From Tetracladium setigerum (lineage: Eukaryota; Ascomycota; Leotiomycetes; Helotiales): a DNA stretch of 64,000 nucleotides. Shown piece by piece: positions 11,227-23,421 of the stretch; the stretch's first letter is position 1; the number at the start of each line of letters is the position of its first letter. Under the pieces are notes generated by a model. It saw only the letters and a list, made by a program, of their open reading frames with translations. It was not told where the DNA came from and did no database searches. The stretch lies in the NCBI GenBank assembly GCA_031472005.1, contig PZJY01000004.1:1338556-1402555 (forward strand), read 5' to 3'. A program made the translations under genes and the position numbers.

Positions 11227-12323
11227 AAAGGTGGGTTGGGCATGTTGTGATGTACCATATGAAAATGTCTTTTGTAGCGATAGACTTGGGCATTATCAAT
11301 AGAGAATTTTGACTCGGTAGAGGTACGCTGATCTTATTCTTTTGTTCGGGAGATGAGATTCTCAGTGCATTTGTTTTGTGTTCATTTGGTCACATGATAT
11401 GGGTGCCCTTTACAACCCTCGCCGCCTCGGGTAGGGAGTGAGCGGCTTTAATGTGTTTAAGTTTCTTTGTGAAGTGATGTAAAAGAAAGGACGAGCGTAT
11501 TTCAGGCTTCTTTTCCATGTCGGACCGTGGATGTGCCAGCTGTGGTGCATTCCAGATTCTCATTGCTGGCATTCAATTCTCGCCTAAGTGTTTTTTTTTT
11601 GAATAGTATGGAGATTAATATGCAATTCCTTGCGGTTGTTTCCAGGCCAGAGACTTCACTGGGAGCATCAATTTCCCTTAAAGCTATTTCTTATCGTTAC
11701 TGTCTCTTGATCTTTGCTCGCCAGATCCCTTGAGCGTCATCGTCAAGTTAGCTCCCGCTGTCCTCGACCCCCATCCCACCTCCCAAGTCGCATCTTCTTG
11801 CCTCAGTCATTGATCCGCTCCTTGTGTTTTTCCTCTATTCTTTTCACTTTTCGAAATTCTAGCGAAGAGCACGGGGAAATTCGAGTGCACATCTCACCTT
11901 CGATCGTGCCGCCTTACTATTGTTACAATCTTGCCTATAGGCAACAAAGCTCAAGTTGACATCGCTGTTGCACACTAGCTCAGCGATTCCCGTCAACGAC
12001 GTCTCCGGAACTTCGTCACAACATCACCTCCTCAGGCATTCTACCTCTTCAACATACCAACAGTTCCGTTCGACTCCAGGCAGAGTCGGATTCTCACACT
12101 CGCTTTCTATTCGCGCCTGTAAAGTTGAACAATATCAGGCTCTCTGTTTCTCTTTAGGCGCATATCATCCTTAAGCTTCCTTCACCACCTTTAAGCAACG
12201 CGCCTTACTTGTCGCGCATCAACCACCACCCTCTCTCCACCTAGCTTGGAAACATCTCGCACTGCACGTTACACCTCTCCTATTACTTCACGCCTGTGCT
12301 CACATATATCTTCAGTCGACAAG
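11227..12323. other. Intergenic region with probable long 5' leader
   Basis: From the CCT5 stop to the first ATG of the 2EXR protein. The last 400 bases are strongly CT-rich with many short pyrimidine tracts, as in long fungal 5' leaders. Short open frames at 11527-12174 lack recognisable features. Confidence 0.45.
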
Positions 12324-15300
12324 ATGTGGTCACGAACTCAGAAGCCACAGAATTCCCGGAAGAGAAAGTCGGCGGGTCCTCGAACCCGGAAGCCAACAAG
12401 AGTTACAGCCACAAGCTCTGGCTATCAAGGCTACCATCACGAAACATGTCACACAACTCATTTCGAGGAGCGATCCGAGGCTGCAGTTGCCTTTCTCAGG
12501 GCGCCGCCGACTTCATTTGTTAAATCCGCCTCTAACCATGATTCTGACGAGCTGTCGCAGCGTTCGGGTAATAGAATGAACGAGCCGACGTCCCACGTCA
12601 ATTCTAGCACCAAGGAAATTGAGGCGTTGCTTACCAGCAGTTCTACTTCCGCCGATTTCCCAAACGACTCTCCAGAGCCCCAGGATGTCAACATACTTTC
12701 TCACCATACTATCGAAGAGAGCGACGAGCCTACAGCACCGATTGCATCTCCCACGAAAGAATCCGAATCATTACAAACCAAAAACTCTATTTCCGATGAT
12801 TCTGGAGCGCTGCAAGCCAGCACTTCCTCTCCCGATCACCCTTCCTTGCCAAACGTGTCCGAATCGACAACTCCTCGCTCGAACCATTCCAGGGATAATT
12901 CAAGTTGGTCGGCATCTAGTAGAAATGTGACTTCTTTCTCCACAAAATCCAGTGGTGAGGGGCTTGAGGTGTCGTTGATTGATCTTTCAATTCCGGATGG
13001 GGTTGAGGTGCCATCTAATTTGCAGAGTATGGAGCAACTTCTTAAAAGCTCAGTTAATGGCATCAACGAAGCAACAACATCCAATGAGGTCGCGAGGGAC
13101 AATTTGGAGACCACGCTGACGGATTTCTCTGGCGTCGTTGAAGTTGAGCATGTGCTACCTGCTCTGAAATCCTCCACTGCATCAGATTCTTCGCCGTCAG
13201 AGACCATGACCGACTCTATGGTCACAGCTGGTGAGCTTGCAAATTGCCCGAAGGCTCAAGCAGCACTTCCAGAGGCAGTCCCAGGAGCAACCCCAGAGAC
13301 AATCGCAGAAGCCACACGTTGGGTACCACCTCACTTGCGTTTTGAGAACTGTGTCCAGGAAGTTTCTACCCCAGCAACACCCACTCCTTCCGCCAACTTA
13401 CCTGTTAAATCAGTAAGCAGTTCGACCGTCCCCAGAACAGCCCCAAAACCAAATCCAGAAGTCACTAAGAGGGTGTTGCCTCACTTGCGATTTACGAATC
13501 ACATTCCAGACGGTTCTCTCTCAAAGACACCTTCCACCAACGTTCCCGATCGATCAAGGAATCGTTCAAAAACTGGAGAAGTACCTCCAAAAGTCGAGGA
13601 GTGGGTGCCACCTCACTTGCGATTCAAGAATCACATCCAAGATGCCTCCACTCCAAAGTCACATACTTCCTCGAAGAGCATACTTGACAGCTCAGCGAGT
13701 TCTCTAGAGGCTGCAGAACTAACGTCAAATGCGACACAGTGGGTGCCACCTCACTTGCGATTTACAAACCTCATCGAGGACTCCGCTATCTCAAAAACTC
13801 CTACTTCCTCTACCAGTAAACCTGGTAGTCCTTCAAAACCTTCAGACGCCTTAAAAGATACCGAATGGATACCGCCTCACCTGAGATTTCAGAATCATGT
13901 TCAAGCCAGTCCTCCTTCAAAGGACCTGACTCACTCTTCTGGAAAAGCTGACAATTCATACCATCGTTCAATGATTGCGAAAATGGGCGTAAAGGTTCCC
14001 GAATCGCTGCCACCTCATTTGCGATTCCAGAATCGTATTGATCGCTGTCCTTCTTCTAACAAGCTCTCTCTTTCACAAAATAAACTTGGTGACTCGGTAT
14101 GCGACTCATCTATTACGAACATGACTTTAGATCAAGTGCCTTTCCCAACTCCCCTCAGGCTTTCCAACAGACCATTGCCACCCGGTATCACTTTTCGGAA
14201 GGGTCCTATCTGGACTGTCATGGTCGTTGATCTCTATGCATGCAACGTCAACAGATTTTGCGAAAGCTACACCAAACTAGGGAATTGCGACGAGACGGCT
14301 TGTAGCATGGTTCATGATGCGAAGCTTCAAGCTGCTTACAAGAAGCAGTCGTCCCGTCCAGAACACAAAATGAAGCAGAAGAAGCCGAAGAAGCCGAAGA
14401 AGAAGAAATGGAAGAAAAAGCCCTCGGTTGGTCATATTACTGCGTCTTCGAAATCACTTGCACCGTCCTCCAAAATTCATTCTGAAAAGAAAGACACGTG
14501 CACCTATGCAACGGTAGCCGCATCTAAACTTCCTCGACAATCTCAAGAACCCAACTTTGTTCGACCAATGAATCCTCCAGCGAAGAAAGTCTGGATCGAT
14601 GACGAATTTATAAATTGGGCAAAACGAAATCTGAAGCCTGAGACTATTACCAAGGCAATGGCTCCTTACATTCTGGCTGGCAAAATGCCACCGAAAGCCC
14701 TGTGGCTTCCAAACGGAAAGAAATCAAAGAAGGTGTTTCACTACTTTGGCTTACTTCCTGGAGAGTTGAGAAACAAGATTTGGCATTATGCCCAGCGTGT
14801 GGAGGGGCGAGATGTCAAAGTCAGGTTCGCAGAACATCGTACCGATATAGGCAGACACCGGATTGAAGCTACACATGTAAGAACCATCCTCCAAATTCCA
14901 TGATGAACCTTCGCTGATATTATCTCTAGTCACAGCCTCCTCTCCGTAAGTTAAACTTTACTCTGCTGCACATATCTTACACGGAGATGTTTGCTAACTT
15001 CCAATAGTCTTGGTAAACCGCGAAAGCAGATCTATTGCCAAAGAACACTACACAACTACCTTCGAAACTGGCCGCAGGGTGCAATCTACGATCCGCGGTG
15101 AACCTTCCAAATTCTACCGTAGCAAGCCTACCGTCTACTTCAACTACAAAACGGACCGCCTATGGATTAACAACCCCGATTGTCGATACATCTATCCTAT
15201 GGTTGCCGCCATGAACCCCCGAGATGTCCACCGCGTTCTGTGGATCAGCATTCCCCTGCGTGACCATCTCATACTTGCCAACGATGGAGTCATTGAACAA

Positions 15301-15534
15301 TTATCAAAGTTCAAGAACGTCCGCCAAATCTGGTTTGTGGCTGGTGACAGTCTTGAGGATGCGCCTTATATCAAAGAGTGCAACGAAGACGTGTTGAATA
15401 GGAAGATGAAGCGTTGGTGGGCTTTGAGATGGAAGGATTCGAGACATAAGGATCAACCACCTAAATGTTGTCTTGATATCATACCGGCTTTGCAAGCTCG
15501 TGCGATGAGGATTGATCGGTTCATTTGGCTTTGA
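12324..15534 (+). CDS. 2EXR-domain protein with CCCH-like zinc finger and six PPHLRF motifs
   Basis: Three exons: 12324-14876, 14930-14945 (16 bases) and 15008-15534, summing to 1032 codons. The ATG at 12324 is the first ATG; the frame is open further up but only from a TTG. Residues 1-330 are Ser/Thr-rich and disordered. From about 333 to 570 a motif WVPPHLRF is repeated six times (first residues near 333, 383, 427, 473, 515, 561) at 42-50 residue spacing, with a decayed seventh near 608. A CCCH-like finger C-x8-C-x4-C-x3-H lies near 646-665, then a Lys-rich stretch (KKPKKPKKKKWKKK). The C-terminus carries a 2EXR domain starting FHYFGLLPGELRNKIW, common in fungal proteins of unknown role. 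The finger and basic tract suggest RNA binding; this is inference. Confidence 0.8.
13320..14030 (+). repeat. Six-copy PPHLRF protein repeat
   Basis: Coding repeat inside the 2EXR gene. Each unit is about 42-50 codons, opening with W/R/S-[VIL]-[PL]-P-H-L-R-F-x-N and followed by a variable Ser/Thr/Pro/Lys spacer. DNA of the motif core is well conserved (CCTCACTTGCG in four units), while the spacers differ, which argues for selection on the motif. Confidence 0.85.
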
Positions 15535-16228
15535 TGAAAACTTAATGACTGGCGCGACGAAATGAATGCTGGGTGGTGCTTTCATGTCTTTCTGTTCTTT
15601 TTCATTACAAACATCGTTTGCACTGTAGTACACCGACCACTGGGCCACTGAAGTTCTTGAAAACCACGCTCTCTCTTTTGAGATTACGATGTTGTCGCTT
15701 CTTATTTTCTCTATGGCGTTTGGGTATATCAACGAGGATGACGAAGAAGCATTGTAAGATGGTTGTGGATTGAACTCAATGCCTTGGGGACTTCGTTTAG
15801 TTTTTTTTTGGCACGCGAAAGTGCCCTGGTTTCGAGGGTGCAATTCCTTCTACATCACATGCACATAGCTGTTCTTTGATCGTCGCAAGCCTGAATTTAT
15901 TCAGTTTTATTGGGCTTCTCTCTCCCTTGGAAATAATAGCATAGACTCAAAATAGTATATCCTAGATTGAATCGCATTTGCCCATAAAAATAACTGTTGA
16001 AATTGTTGTGTCTGTCATAAGGTCGTCATTAGGTAAGTGAGTGAGTGAGTGACAGACAGACTTGTGTAATTAATTAGGAGTTAGGAGGATAGTACAAATA
16101 TCCCAATGCGTCATCTCATCCCACCCCAGTTGCCTACTGTAAACACTCCAAGTATCACTCTCGACCAACTCCCCTCTCCCATTTCATTCTCTCCCATCCA
16201 TCCATCCAATTTCAACTCCAACTCACGC
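15535..16228. other. Convergent intergenic region
   Basis: Lies between the 3' ends of the 2EXR gene (plus) and the Zn2Cys6 gene (minus). AT-rich, with a GAGT/GACA short tandem run near 16036-16062. No gene supported. Confidence 0.5.
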
Positions 16229-18488
16229 TCAAGCACCCAAACTAGGTTCAAACCTCATCATATCATTCAAAACCTGCAGACTAAACCCATCGCCCTCACA
16301 CAATCCCAACAACCACTCCGCATCCATCTGACCCATCTCACCCTGTCGACCCTCATATCTACCTGCTGCTCCAGGACTACCACTTACATTCCCACTTACA
16401 CTTCCACTTACATTCCCGCCCATCGTTGGCGTTGGCATGAAGTCAAAGACATCGCTATTGTAGTTTTGCGGGGTGGATGGGAATTGCTGCTGCTGTTGTT
16501 CTTGGTGGTGTTCGCTCGGTTGGGAAGCTCCCGCTGCCGGTGTGCTGGCAGGGGGACCACGGATGAAACTTTCTTGTGAGACTACGCCTGAGAAAGTAGG
16601 TGATGTGGCATTCGAAGGGGCTGTAGCAGGCATTGACATATGTGATGATTGATTCACAGTCCGAGATGAATTTTCACGATCCTGCTGCTGTTTATCATTC
16701 GTCGTGCCCTTTGCGAGAAATTCCATCGTAGCTCCAATGACGGTCTCAAGTGAATCCCTGTATTTCTTCACCACGGGAGTTCGTTCTGCCATCACAAACA
16801 AGGCTGAAGAACACGCCCTCAGATCATTTGATACCGTGATGGTCCAGAAATCGGGCGAGATGAAGAGACAGTAGCACATTGTGAGGCCTGCTATGAATAC
16901 GCTGTGCAGAGCGATGAAGGAGTGACCGTATGAATCGCGTTGGTGAAGACGTTTGAAGATTTGACAGATTTGGCCGGCGGCGTGGAGGCACAGGGAGACA
17001 TGAGGAGAAGTTGGGGGGAGAATGGTGAGGAAGGGTTGGAGGAGTAGTCGGATGGCTTTGTAGTAGTGCATGTCGAGGTAGTCAGATTCGTACGGGGTTG
17101 ATGGGGGGAGGGTGCGGTGCCAGTCTTCGAGAAGTTTGAGAGTTGGCTTGATTTTGACTACGAGACTTGAGATGGGGATATCGACTCGGTAGATTGTGCT
17201 CTGGATACGAGACTCAAGACGCTTGAGCCGTATGCATTGGATGGCGAGGGTGATGTTGGAGGAGGGTCGAGAGGCTTGGAATGTAGGAGAATTGGAGATT
17301 GCCAGTGTTCTTGCGATCAATCCATTGTCGCGAACGGTGTCGTCAATCTCGAGAGGTAGGCTGACATCAATATCTCGGTCTGCGATTGAGTATGGTCTGC
17401 CAGCTGAGACAGCAATAACTCTCTCCAGAAAATAGACGGTCCAAAAAAGTCGTCTTCTCAATTGACCTTCATAGGGCGTAACACTGCCATAGTGTGATTC
17501 TCTATGTAACCCCAAATCAACACAAGTCCGCATGGCAAGCCCGATCATATACCATATTCCGGAGTTTGAAGCTGATCTGAGATTGTACAGGACAAGCAGA
17601 GTCATGGCCTCAATGTTATGAACCGAGTGGCTCTCCCAAGCAGCTGATATGTATTGTAAAGCTGTCATAAAGAGATTTTCTGGAGGAGTATAGTCGTATG
17701 GCTCGGTTAATTTCAGCATGGTTGCTCCAATCGCATACATCATATACAGCTTAAAAGTACCGTACTGCTCCCTTGGAGTTTGGTTGCTCTGGGTAAATCT
17801 GTTTGCGTGAAATGCCATCATCTCCTTCCGGTCCAAGAAAGGATATCTCAAGTGTACACGAGTCCAATATGCGTCAATGATCCGCTTTCCCATCTCCTCG
17901 TTTGGCGGACCAGCACTATTCCTCTTCAAATCCGCGATGCTGAAGGCCTTTGGCTGCGAATTGGTGATGGTTGAGGCCAATGCTTTGTTCCACACTGTTG
18001 CTTGTACCATCTGCCCCAAGGACGAGGCCATTGAAAAGCCAGATGATGCACCGACATAGGCGGCATCTCCACCAAGACTTAGAAATCCCACGATATCTGG
18101 AATATCACTTCGCTTACCATCACCCTCCACCGAGCCCGCAGTAGACACATGCCGCGACTCAAACGGGGGTTGCGAGGGTTCCCATTTCTCAGATGGCGAG
18201 GCAGTGGTGTAGGTAGCCAATTGAGATTCGAGGAAGGATATTCGTTCGAGAAGTGCTTGATTTGGACCACTAGACGAATTATTAGCCTCGCCTGGACGAG
18301 AAGTGAAGCTGGCAACGTAAGGTACTGTACCTATTATACTCCTCAATTGCAGTGGGGGGTTGAATACACTCTTCCCTCGCACTGGCACAATTCTTGCATA
18401 TCGGAAAGCCGTGGCATTTCTGTTTTCTGTGTCGGCATCGCTCACAGGATTTTCTTGTTCGTTTGGAAGGTCGCGGATTGTCATCCAT
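16229..18488 (-). CDS. Zn(II)2Cys6 fungal-specific transcription factor
   Basis: Two exons, 18488-18331 and 18269-16229, joined by a 61-base intron (donor GTACAG, branch GCTAATAA, acceptor TCTAG), total 733 codons. Residues 15-41 form the binuclear cluster C-x2-C-x6-C-x5-C-x2-C-x6-C with the basic RHRKQK loop. After the intron a short coiled coil (ALLERISFLESQLATY) should serve dimerisation. The central region holds the fungal-specific regulatory domain: DAYWTRVHLRYPFLDR, GLAMRTCVDLGLHRES, RRRLFWTVYFLER and GRPYSI are its hallmark segments. The tail is Gln/Gly/Ser-rich (EQQQQQ) and could activate transcription. The target pathway is not evident; no biosynthetic cluster lies beside it. The gene is preceded by upstream ORFs that overlap its start. 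Confidence 0.92.
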
Positions 18489-18699
18489 ATTGCTGGTGCA
18501 AATATGCAGGAACGACGTCTGTTACTTCTTTTCGGAGAGACATGATGGCTGTATATCTCTGTGCAATCTGCTTGTACTGATAATGACCAAGAGGTGTTGG
18601 AGTCAAGATGGAGTTCAAGAGTGGGTGTTTCGTAGATAAGGTTGATACCATTGATTTGTTGACCAGGAAGCTATCGGATTCGAGATTTGGCGGCGTCAT
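18481..18699 (-). promoter_or_regulatory. Upstream ORF overlapping the regulator's start codon
   Basis: A 72-codon ATG-initiated frame (18699 to 18481), with an in-frame internal ATG at 18543, ends with a TGA a few bases past the regulator's ATG at 18488. An overlapping upstream ORF normally lowers translation of the main frame. If transcription starts upstream of 18543 this would repress the regulator. The 5' end is not visible in sequence. Confidence 0.4.
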
Positions 18700-20024
18700 G
18701 TTTCCAGGTTCCCTTGGCTAAATCGCGTCGGGGTTGCTCAAAATGATGATTACCTAAGCATGAAACACGCGTTCTTCCATAACACTTCTGTGCAGACAAC
18801 CCTTGAATGCTTAGTATCAGTAGGAGAGTATATGAAGTTTCAACATAAGACACTGTTAATCTTAACATCTCCTTGATTCTCTCGTCTCGTACTTTCAGCC
18901 GCTACAATCATTTCTTGGCATTTGCCATAGAGACTCACGTGATCCACTTAGCCTTGGATCTCGGCTCTACATTCTTGGTTCTTGGTTTACAATCTCTCCT
19001 CCTTCCTCCTGCCTCTTACAGTACGGTACCTAGGTACCCGACTCTCACAAGCAAATTTCTTCGACACGGACGAAAGACCTTTTCCAGAATATGGCTTGAT
19101 GAAACTAACACAAAGCACCTCCTTCACTCGAGCCTTCTCTCCCGGTCGAAAATGACTCTACCCATCGCACGATGAACGACAATAAGTCTCGGACGAAAGC
19201 CGACTCCACACCACGAGCCTGGACTAAAGATGGCAGTCGTCGAGTTCTCACGACGTCAGAGAAAACGGGAGTTGAACGGACGAAAAGATGGGTGAAAAGA
19301 CATGCCTTTCAATTGGTAAGGTGCTCTCGAATAAAAGTTATCTTGTTCCTCATTTTGACGGTGGCATGTTGAAGTCAACGGCTTTCTTCCCTCAAGCAGT
19401 ATCTCAGCCGCCTCTCGGTCTTTAGTCGGCCTGAAATAGAGTGATGATAGTTCATTCTGCATCAACGACGTCTTTTGTCTCCTGCATCAAGCATGCCAAG
19501 ACAGGTCCGGACCGACTGGATTTCCCCTGATTCCCCGCAAGCTACCCGGACTTTGCATCTGGGATAGCTTCACGTGGGGCCATCACTTCGGTACTTGACC
19601 AGCGTCGAGTTATGTGCCCAGAAAGGAGAATAATGAACTGCCACATGGTATCACCAGGATCCCCACAACGCTTTGTTTAGTCGAGTGTAACCTTGCTCTC
19701 CTCCGCCAATTTTGAACTAAGCGAGGGGAAGTCCTATATTGTTCGGGATCAAACAATGGTAAAGCCAATGGTTCAACCAGTGCTGCTGCTTACCTCGATA
19801 TATTCTCATCTATTATGTCGTCGGCAGGATTTGGTGATTGACCGACATTGGGCCTCAGGTGTGACAGTTGTCTTACCTTTTTAATTTATTTTCGAAAAGT
19901 CCTCGAATCTAGGCCAGATGGATCAGATTCAAATCGGATACAAAGTCAGTCGACTTGCTCTGTCCGAAATGATCACCAAGCCAGAATCAGAACAACTCAA
20001 TTTCCTTGTTTATCAACGTTCAAC
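18489..20024. other. Divergent intergenic region between regulator and alpha-amylase
   Basis: Upstream DNA for the Zn2Cys6 gene (minus) and the amylase (plus). It has a TCACGTGA palindrome at about 18935-18942. A 19151-19372 plus-strand open frame of basic composition with a hydrophobic tail (VILFLILTVAC) shows no family features and I do not call it. Confidence 0.45.
18935..18942. promoter_or_regulatory. TCACGTGA palindrome between regulator and amylase
   Basis: Second perfect copy of the same E-box-type palindrome, about 450 bases upstream of the Zn2Cys6 start. Binding by a bHLH factor is inferred. Confidence 0.4.
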
Positions 20025-22616
20025 ATGTTGTTTCTTGAACGATCAAGGCTGATTCATCAGCTGGCAATTATCCTCCTTGCGCTGGTATATCTTACTTCTA
20101 GCACACCTCTCGAGAAGCGAGCCACGCAGGTTTCTCTTATTAGCTACACGTTCTCCAATAATGTTCTCTCAGGATCAATCAATGTAAGTTTCTTTCGCCA
20201 TCTGGATTCAACTCTAATCCATAAAACAGATCCAAAACATTGCGTATACGAAAGTTGTAAGAGTTATATATGCGGTTGGTAACAGTTGGACATCTTCCCA
20301 GAGCATCTCTGCCAGCTTTTCTGCTTCTGGATCTGGCGGATACGAGACATGGACCTTCTCCGGAAATGCAACAGGAGCCACGCAATTCTACATCCGATAT
20401 GATGTTAGCGGTAGCTCGTAAGTACTCTATTGAGCCTTTGAACTTCTTCGACCGTTGACCAATACAATGTAGGTACTATGATCCTGGGAACTCAGTAAAC
20501 TATCAGATCAGCAGCAGCTCAACTACAAGTCGTACATCAACGACTTCAACGACTTCGTCCCTGTCGACGAGCAACGGTCAAACATCAAGTGTTACAACCA
20601 CGACGATTAGCTCTTCTTCTTCAGCAACAACTACTACCAGTGCCGTCCCTGGCGGTGCTGTGTCACCAGTTATCCCACCACCAATCATTCCCACCTCTAT
20701 TCCCACTGAGAATCCAGCCACAGCTCCAACTGGCTGCAGCAACTGGAATGGTGGTGATAGCTGCCCAAATGATGCAACCTCCGCTTTCACATCCTCTGCT
20801 GAGCGTCGCCGATGGCAAACTCCTCCTCAAGGCGGACCGGGTTATGCATCTACCTTTGGCTCATATAGAGATCTTGTCGGTTATGCAGACATTCAATATA
20901 ACTCTGCTCGCACAGCAGCTGTTGTTGTCATTAATGCCGCCTCCAGAACTGGAGAAGTGATCAATTACTCTTTCAATGGTGGAGCATCAACCACTAGCAA
21001 TACATACCAAGTCAATTCAGCCCTGACAACAGCATTGACTATTACCATATCAACACCGGGTGGAAGTTCACTGATTTTAGACCCCATTAATTTCATTTGG
21101 CAGAATGCTCCTCTCACAGCTGCTCAGAGCACATTTTCAAGTGGACAGAAGGGAGCAATCGTGGAATTATTTGGTTGGCCCTGGGTTGATGTCGGAAAAG
21201 AGTGCGCTTTTCTTGGAAAGGCAGGATACATGGGTGTTAAGATCTGGCCTCCAAATGAGCATGTCTGGGGTTCGAATTACGTATGTCAAGCTGGCACTTT
21301 GATGTAATCGTATGCTAACATTTTAGTATGAAACTGACAAACAATTTCGACCATGGTATCTCGTCTACCAACCTGTCAGCTACAAATTACAATCTCGCAG
21401 TGGCACTCGCGCTGAACTTCGAGCTATGATTCAAGCTTGCCGAACAGCAGGCGTCCGGGTCTATGCTGACGCAGTGGTAAATCACATGGCAGCGCAGGGA
21501 ACCGACGTTCAAAACCATCGCAATGGAGACTGTTCATTATATAGTGGCCACAATGCCACCGCAGGATCGCCATACTACACATCTGGAAACACCTACCTCA
21601 TCAACCCTCAAACCGGTACCCGACCAACAATGGAGTTCCCAGCTGTCCCCTACGGCCCCTCCGATTTCCACTGCGAGAGATCAATCAGCTCCTGGACCGA
21701 CATGAATCAAGTGACAAAGGGTTACCTCGTTGGTCTCAGTGACTTGAACACCGAAAAGCCCTACACACAAGACAGAATTGCGACCTACATCGTCGATCTC
21801 CTGTCCATAGGCTTCAGTGGTGTTCGTTTCGACGCCGCCAAACACATCGGCCCAGCTTCCATCGCTGTCATCTTCCAAATTGTCAAGCAAAAGATGGGTG
21901 GGAGCATGCCAGCGGATTACATCTCCTGGCTCGAGATTATACTTGGAGGTGAAGCCTCTGTCTTAGCTTGTGATGGCGGCGCAGATAGCTGGTACACGAA
22001 TTTCAACACTATTCTATCAGGTCGGGGATTCACGACGGCGGAGATAAATCAGATTAAGATTTGGAGTTCGGATTATCCAAAGGAACATCCAATTTGTGGG
22101 AGTTGGGTTATTCCGGCTAGTCGTTTTGCCATTCAGAATGATGATCATGATCAACAGAATCCTGTTCGTATCTCCTTTCCTATAGCTCACACGTATACTA
22201 ACTTATTAACTATCCAGGGCTCCTCGTCGAGAGACATGCAATCCAGCGGCTCTGTCCTCATAAAAGACAAAGATGTCGCCAAACACCGCTCCTTCGAAAC
22301 TCTCCTCTTCACCCGCACCGATGCCGACTGGCGCATCAAGTTGATTCTATCTTCCTACATGTTTACAGATGCAGGAGGAAATGGCTATCCCGATGGCCTG
22401 AGTGACTGCTCGCTTTACACTGGTAGTGTTAATCCTGCTGGATGCTTGGGAATAGCGAAATCGCAGGCGTTTGTAGAGAATAGTTGTGGATATACGATGA
22501 CTGCTGGCGGGTATACCAGGGTACATAGGGATTTAAGTATTATTAATGCCATGAGGGCGTGGGTTGGATTGGGGAGTGTTACGGCGGCCGGGTTAGGGAT
22601 TTCGGGGTGTTCGTAA
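20025..22616 (+). CDS. Secreted alpha-amylase (GH13) with N-terminal CBM21 starch-binding domain
   Basis: Five exons: 20025-20183, 20230-20417, 20473-21280, 21327-22163, 22218-22616, totalling 797 codons (796 residues). Residues about 10-32 are a hydrophobic signal segment ending before EKR, a possible Kex2-type site. A CBM21-like domain follows (SGSINIQNIAYTK, YETWTFSG, YYDPGNSVNYQI), then a Ser/Thr linker and a beta-rich domain that I do not recognise. The GH13 barrel starts at AIVELFGWPW. Conserved regions are DAVVNH (I), GVRFDAAKH (II, nucleophile Asp), an acid candidate in GGEA (III), and NDDHD (IV), which differs from the usual [VN]xNHD. It should hydrolyse alpha-1,4 links in starch or glycogen outside the cell. 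Product ends with a Cys-rich GISGCS. Confidence 0.9.
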
Positions 22617-23421
22617 GTTGAGATTTTCTGGGTTACTCCGGTCAGCTGGTTATTTGTTCTTTATCTTCATTTGTCTTTACATACTCAAAAGTGCATGGAA
22701 GGTGGAAAATAACAATTCGAATGATTTACGTTTTATTGTGAAAGCAGAAAGCACTTACCTCGTATGACCAAGGCACTGCACCAATCTTATACCGGATGAT
22801 TCCCCACAGCTGCAAAGTATAATGAAATGATTCGCTATTCACCCTTAAAATGACTAGAGAATCTTATTGTGCGTTCTTTTGACATAAGTCTCAGCACTAC
22901 AGATAATTCAGAACCTTACTGGAATAAAGCCGCGACTTAGCCTTCCTTTACAAATCAATTTCGGCGTTTAGATTAGCCTAGTCCATATCATCAGACATCA
23001 AGACTGCAACATGGTCTCCATAAGATTCCTGATTCCTAAGTTTGTTGTATTTTAAAACACGGAATATATAGATCGGCACCGCCGCTTCGGCGGTATTCAA
23101 TAGTCTATATACTAACCCCCGACTCTTGTGGAAGGGCGACAGAAAAGTGGACTTGTATCCTAAATACCAAGAAACCACAACAAACAATATGTTTCTATTG
23201 GCTGTGTTGTACGAGCGTTAAGAACATCGGAGGATAACATCGGAGGGTGTTGAAAGCCGATGTAGCGATTCCATTCAAAAACAACGGCGAGTTTAGAGGT
23301 ACTTAAGACTTAGAATTGCGACAATTTGAACTAAATTTTCAACATTGACATCATTTCCTGCAATTATAACACTCTCTCGTCACTTCCAAAAAGTCCCAAC
23401 TTGCCAACGAAATAACATACA
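22617..23421. other. Intergenic region
   Basis: AT-rich DNA between two plus-strand genes. A short open frame on minus (22978-23187) has no features. The last 80 bases are CT-rich and likely hold the promoter of the next gene. Confidence 0.45.

Noticed and set aside
12246..12323. Upstream extension of the 2EXR gene to 12246
   Set aside because: The extended frame begins with TTG. The first ATG is at 12324 and a eukaryotic start is expected there.
18300..18340. A 22-base intron (GTACAG to GCCAG) in the Zn2Cys6 gene
   Set aside because: Too short to splice. The 61-base intron 18270-18330 has a branch site and gives 733 in-frame codons.
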